Part shown: piece after piece, positions 60,770 through 64,000 of the stretch
Numbering within the stretch: the first letter of the stretch is position 1
Layout: each line of letters begins with the position of its first letter
NCBI GenBank assembly: GCA_019419995.1
Contig: JAHZHZ010000005.1
Span: 1-64,000, forward strand
DNA length: 64,000 bases
Source of the DNA: Clostridiales bacterium
Lineage (GTDB): Bacteria; Bacillota; Clostridia; Christensenellales; Aristaeellaceae
Direction of reading: 5' to 3'
Position numbers and translations under genes: made by a program
Notes under the pieces: model-generated
Told to the model about the DNA's origin: nothing
What the model saw: only the letters and a program-made list of their open reading frames with translations
Databases searched by the model: none

Positions 60770-60910
60770 GTGATACTGGATAATTCTATTTTTTTATCTA
60801 TCGTCTGGTTTTTATGCTTCAAGAGATTGGCTTTTGTTCCAGATTTACAGGGTCTCCTTCTCTGTTTTGAGGAATTGAGTTGTTCAGGAACTTTGTGCCG
60901 TACAAGAGGC

Positions 60911-61735
60911 TCATTGATCAATTGTTCTGAGAAGAATTTCATAATTGTAGCTGTGGCTTTGACCAGATCGAAGCCATTGACATTCTTCCGGACGGCTGGG
61001 TGCGTCAGGACGACTCTGCCAGGGTTCAATACATACGGCTGATTCTTGAGAGGTGCACAGGGTAATAATCTGAAAGCTTTTGTCTCCAGAAATGTGCAGA
61101 CCGTAACCATCTGCATAATTGGTCATTTCACAAACTGGGGAACCGTTCCAAAATACCGTATCATGTTTGTCAGCCAGCGCGATCGGCGCATTGACAAAGC
61201 CGTGAACAGGCTTATCCCCCAAATAACTGTCGTATTCTTTTAAATCAAAGGAAAAATCAATTCGTGTGCGATCACTGGCAAGAAAATAAGGGTGCGTGCC
61301 CATAGCGAAAGGCATATCTTCCCTGGAGCAATTTTTGGGAGTTAGTGTGGTGCGAAGGGCATTACCTGCAATTTCGTAGGTTATAGTGAGAGAAAAATCA
61401 AATGGATAGTAAAAACGTGTATGCAGGCTGGAAGTCAGTTCCAATTCGCATCCCTGTGCCCAGATGCGCTTGATGGCAAAGGGAAAATCCTTGGCGAAGC
61501 CGTGCATGGGCATGGGATATTGGGTTGTGCCAAAGGTAACTTCATCATCTTTACAGCGACTGGCAAATGGGAACAGAATGGGAATTCCACCAGCTAGTAC
61601 ATTAGCTAACCCCAGCTTACTATAATTCATTCTCAATACATTTCGTTTGAAAATACGCAGTTCTGCAATCATGCCGCCGTAGTCGGGCAAAACGACAGCT
61701 TCGACGTTGCCGTTTGAAATCAGGATTTTTTGCAT
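60911..61735 (-). CDS. Aldose 1-epimerase family protein
   Basis: Mutarotase-like beta-sandwich protein, 274 residues. The N-terminal VVLPDYGGMIAELRI, GGIPILFPFASR, MHGFAKDFPF (His) and MGTHPYFLAS (second His) fit the GalM/YeaD group. A Glu base is expected late in the protein (CIEPWQSRPDAPSR). Preceded by a GGAGGG site. Probably epimerises a hexose or phosphosugar; substrate not decided. Not in an operon with its neighbours. Confidence 0.88.
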   Translation of the reverse strand: MQKILISNGNVEAVVLPDYGGMIAELRIFKRNVLRMNYSKLGLANVLAGGIPILFPFASRCKDDEVTFGTTQYPMPMHGFAKDFPFAIKRIWAQGCELELTSSLHTRFYYPFDFSLTITYEIAGNALRTTLTPKNCSREDMPFAMGTHPYFLASDRTRIDFSFDLKEYDSYLGDKPVHGFVNAPIALADKHDTVFWNGSPVCEMTNYADGYGLHISGDKSFQIITLCTSQESAVCIEPWQSRPDAPSRPEECQWLRSGQSHSYNYEILLRTIDQ

Positions 61736-61765
61736 GAAATTCCCTCCGCTAGATGCTTATAATGG

Positions 61766-61798
61766 AATGGACGGTACTTTGGGGTACCGTCCATTTTT
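61766..61798. terminator. Hairpin between PIG-L and epimerase genes
   Basis: 12-bp stem AATGGACGGTAC (61766-61777) / GTACCGTCCATT (61784-61795), loop TTTGGG. The T-run is on the plus side while both flanking genes are on the minus strand, so the active direction is unclear. Confidence 0.6.
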
Positions 61799-61838
61799 GT
61801 TGGGCTAAGGTATGCGCAACGTTGGGAGAAGTGGGACG

Positions 61839-62702
61839 CTAAATGGATTTGGAAGTCCATTCAGAGACTACCTTCCGGTAAGGTTCGAAATTAAGCTTGG
61901 GCCTTGGATCAAAGCGCAGATAAACCTCGATGTATCGGCCATCGGGAAGCAGACGCTCATCTCTTTGGCGCTTGAGATCTGCGATGATTTCACGTTGGGA
62001 AACGTATTGATCTATGCCGTGGCGTACACTTTTTTCCACATCTTCGGAGGCAATCAATACGGTATTGGCTCGCAGTTGGGGATCTCTGCGGTGCAGTAGA
62101 GCGTCCTCGGGATCCAGATCTGCCCATACAGAGTATTCAGCGACGCTTCGTATGGGAGTTGGCTCGCCCCAATCTATCGCCACGGCATCGCCGCACTGCG
62201 GAGCGTCGTAGGAGGCCATCATGCTCACGGCTATGTGGTCGATATGTTCCCGATAGTGGTTGGGGGCCAGAATGCGCGTAATTTTTCTGGCACGCAATTC
62301 TGAAATTGTTTTATGGAAATGGCCTTCTCGATCGGGCGTCACCTGCCATCCCAAGCTGGAGAAAGCGCTGAAATCGGGAAAATCCAAAAATAGAATGTTT
62401 TCTGCCGGAATTCCAAAAGTCTGATAACAGGCGATTGTTTCGCGCTTGCGCGTTTCCACAATGGTATCCTTTTCCTCTAGAGTACTATATCCGGCATTCC
62501 CAGAGCAGGCAATTATGATATGTACTTGTGCTCCACAATCCAGAGCGGCGCGCATGGCGTATCCCGCTCCCAGAATTGCATCATCGTCATGTGGACTATA
62601 AACGCACAGCCGTTCTTTAGCGCCTTGCCAATCTGGGAAAAGGCTATCCAAGCGATGATCGAGCTTATGGGTATCTAGATCCAGAAAAGCATACTCCCTC
62701 AT
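61839..62702 (-). CDS. PIG-L family deacetylase
   Basis: Zinc-dependent de-N-acetylase of the PIG-L/LmbE family, 287 residues. Metal-binding motif SPHDDDAILG lies at about residue 36, and HREHIDH provides the distal His ligands. No signal peptide. Members deacetylate sugar-linked substrates such as GlcNAc derivatives; the actual substrate is unknown. Strong GGAGGAAATC site before the ATG. Confidence 0.92.
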   Translation of the reverse strand: MREYAFLDLDTHKLDHRLDSLFPDWQGAKERLCVYSPHDDDAILGAGYAMRAALDCGAQVHIIIACSGNAGYSTLEEKDTIVETRKRETIACYQTFGIPAENILFLDFPDFSAFSSLGWQVTPDREGHFHKTISELRARKITRILAPNHYREHIDHIAVSMMASYDAPQCGDAVAIDWGEPTPIRSVAEYSVWADLDPEDALLHRRDPQLRANTVLIASEDVEKSVRHGIDQYVSQREIIADLKRQRDERLLPDGRYIEVYLRFDPRPKLNFEPYRKVVSEWTSKSI

Positions 62703-62953
62703 GAAGATTTCCTCCCTGCCGAAAAATTGTTATTTTTATGTATGCAATGATCAACAGATTTAAAATTTATTCTATAGAACATTATAGTTTATTAGAGAAT
62801 ATTTTACAATAAGTTGTGCGTTAAATATGGCTTTTTTTATATGAGGTTCTTTTTGTGTTATGGAGTACTGATGCTGCTATCTCTCATTTTGAATATTTTT
62901 AATCTGCAGGGGAATTCATCGATTGAAATTGTTTTGGAAATCAAGATTTACAA
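62703..62953. other. AT-rich intergenic region between PIG-L and the GGDEF gene
   Basis: No gene seen; AT-rich with no clear repeat. The 467-base gap continues with a promoter at 62954 and a long leader before the GGDEF gene. Confidence 0.4.
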
Positions 62954-62982
62954 TTGTGTTGAATGGTTAATTATGTTATAAT
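62954..62982 (+). promoter_or_regulatory. Probable promoter of the GGDEF gene
   Basis: TTGTGT (62954-62959), 17-base spacer, perfect TATAAT (62977-62982) with TGT upstream. Leaves a 187-base leader before the start codon. Confidence 0.65.
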
Positions 62983-63169
62983 GGACATTAATTATTAATA
63001 AATTGCAGGTTTGGAGAATTAATTCGGGAAGAAAACGGCGTCCGTTAATCATTTCCAAGGGAATTAAGATTGAGCATTGTGCGGCTTCTCTGGGAGTTGC
63101 TGGTTTATAACTGTTTAAATCGATGCACGGTTCTTGTTTCGCAATTCACAATTATAAAGTGAGGAATTT

Positions 63170-64000
63170 ATGTTGAGAAAAGTCAGACAGTTTTTTACGA
63201 TCCCGGAGGAAATTTGCGGAGAGTATTGGAAAAACTGTTTAAGGAAAAATCGGATAGCCCTGTTGATTATTTGTTTTGGAGCTATACCCATTGAATTATT
63301 TAACATATGCAGGGTACTCTTTTTTTCAAGGTCTGGAATTAGATCAGTGAATAATCAGGTCTATCTCTGCTTTTATTCTGCGCTTATTATTTTTTCTTTG
63401 CTCTATCTTGTTGTAAGTCGGCTTGCACGGAATACTAAAGTTCGTACGCAGTGTTGGATACAATACGTGGCCATGGGCGGCTACCTATTATGGAACATTG
63501 CGGTTAATACTTATGATTATTTGAGAAATCCTACCGCGGAAGCTTATGTCTTTGTTGCTGCAGTTCTGGGAATAACCATTTTCTTTCACATGCCCAATCT
63601 GTATATGCTATTGTGCGTTGCTGTAGGACATTGTCTTTTTCTCTTCTTGAACCGAAATGCCTTGGAGGTGGGAGATGTGGTCAACCTCTCCATTACAACG
63701 ATCATTGCCCTAGGTATTGCGGTTGTTCAATCCCATCATAATGTTGTAGAGATCAGTCAGAGGCAGAAAATCAACCAAATTAATAAACAGCTGGAAGATC
63801 TCTTGGAACAGGATCAAATGCTGGGAATTTTAAATAAAAGCGCAATGGAGCTTCGAATAAAGAACGCTTTAAAGAGGGTGAACAGCGAAAATCCCATAGG
63901 AGTATTTTTAATTGATGTCGATGATTTTAAACGCATCAATGACCGGTTTGGGCACCCTTGCGGAGATGATGTGTTAATTCAGGTGGCGCACATATTGCAA
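63170..64000 (+). CDS. Membrane GGDEF (diguanylate cyclase-type) protein, 3' truncated
   Basis: The frame from ATG 63170 is open to the end of the window (277 codons), with GAGGAA upstream. About six hydrophobic segments (residues about 22-205) form the membrane sensor part; a short helical linker (VVEISQRQKINQINKQLEDL) leads to the GGDEF domain start, seen as MLGILNKSAMELRI and LIDVDDFKRINDRFGHPCGD. The GGDEF active-site motif itself lies beyond the edge, so catalytic state cannot be judged. Probably makes cyclic di-GMP. Confidence 0.88.
   Translation, partial: MLRKVRQFFTIPEEICGEYWKNCLRKNRIALLIICFGAIPIELFNICRVLFFSRSGIRSVNNQVYLCFYSALIIFSLLYLVVSRLARNTKVRTQCWIQYVAMGGYLLWNIAVNTYDYLRNPTAEAYVFVAAVLGITIFFHMPNLYMLLCVAVGHCLFLFLNRNALEVGDVVNLSITTIIALGIAVVQSHHNVVEISQRQKINQINKQLEDLLEQDQMLGILNKSAMELRIKNALKRVNSENPIGVFLIDVDDFKRINDRFGHPCGDDVLIQVAHILQ

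Noticed and set aside
59448..60910. Attachment-site duplication of the tRNA-Ala 3' end
   Set aside because: I looked for a repeat of the T-arm and acceptor sequence in the following region and did not find one, so integration at the tRNA is only suggested by position.
60761..61042. 93-codon plus-strand frame in the HsdS/epimerase region
   Set aside because: It overlaps the epimerase gene in antisense and shows no family; treated as a shadow.

Overview
The window looks like a chromosomal stretch of a spore-forming, Gram-positive anaerobe of the class Clostridia. The evidence is the Firmicutes-type rimP-nusA-ylxR-ylxQ-infB-rbfA-nrnA-truB-ribF-rpsO-pnp order, a SpoIIID gene, a Spo0A-type DNA-binding domain, a single-chain PurL, a B. 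subtilis-type PurF with Fe-S cysteines, and a phosphofructokinase with pyrophosphate-type motifs. Genus cannot be assigned from the sequence alone. Genes are dense and no insertion sequence, prophage or CRISPR array was seen. The first gene (murA) and the last (a GGDEF protein) are cut by the window edges.

Layout. 1-13 kb: the 3' part of murA, then a translation/RNA-maturation operon from rimP to an M16 peptidase. 13-20 kb: a LacI-type regulator with two matching operator palindromes and a CUT1-type sugar ABC importer that includes its own ATPase and an embedded FAD-dependent oxidoreductase. 20-31.4 kb (minus strand): a purine operon purE-C-F-M-N-O-H-D-L in which the last two steps are split between a stand-alone AICAR transformylase and an archaeal-type IMP cyclohydrolase (PurO). 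31.5-35.6 kb: a DUF554 membrane protein, an M20 amidohydrolase and an autoregulated GntR/ABC-2 exporter operon. 35.6-40.3 kb: a sporulation-flavoured cluster with a LysM protein carrying a degenerate GH25 domain, SpoIIID, an SH3-repeat protein, a protein with 37 cysteines, and a small membrane protein. 40.5-45.7 kb: aldo/keto reductase, phosphofructokinase, GAPDH and phosphopentomutase.

45.7-52.9 kb (minus strand) is a tightly packed run from one good promoter: M19 dipeptidase, TetM-like GTPase, AI-2E-family membrane protein, an unrecognised cysteine-containing protein, a U32-family protein, a Spo0A-like protein with a degenerate receiver, and deoB. 53-59.2 kb: an ABC importer with a DUF3798 binding protein, a double ATPase and two permeases, one of which carries a ~240-residue acidic insertion. 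59.4-62.7 kb: tRNA-Ala(GGC), an AT-rich patch with an unknown gene and a broken HsdS fragment, an aldose-1-epimerase-like gene and a PIG-L deacetylase. 63.2 kb to the end: a six-helix GGDEF protein, truncated by the window.

The points most worth following up are the permease with the large acidic insertion, the Spo0A paralogue with a damaged phosphorylation pocket inside a metabolic/translation operon, the inactive-looking GH25-LysM protein divergent from spoIIID with a shared sporulation-like promoter motif, the split PurH/PurO arrangement, and the U32/TetM-like/AI-2E gene run. I do not see one unambiguous wholly new system such as a defence island or new RNA class. No computation was run; all statements are from reading the sequence.
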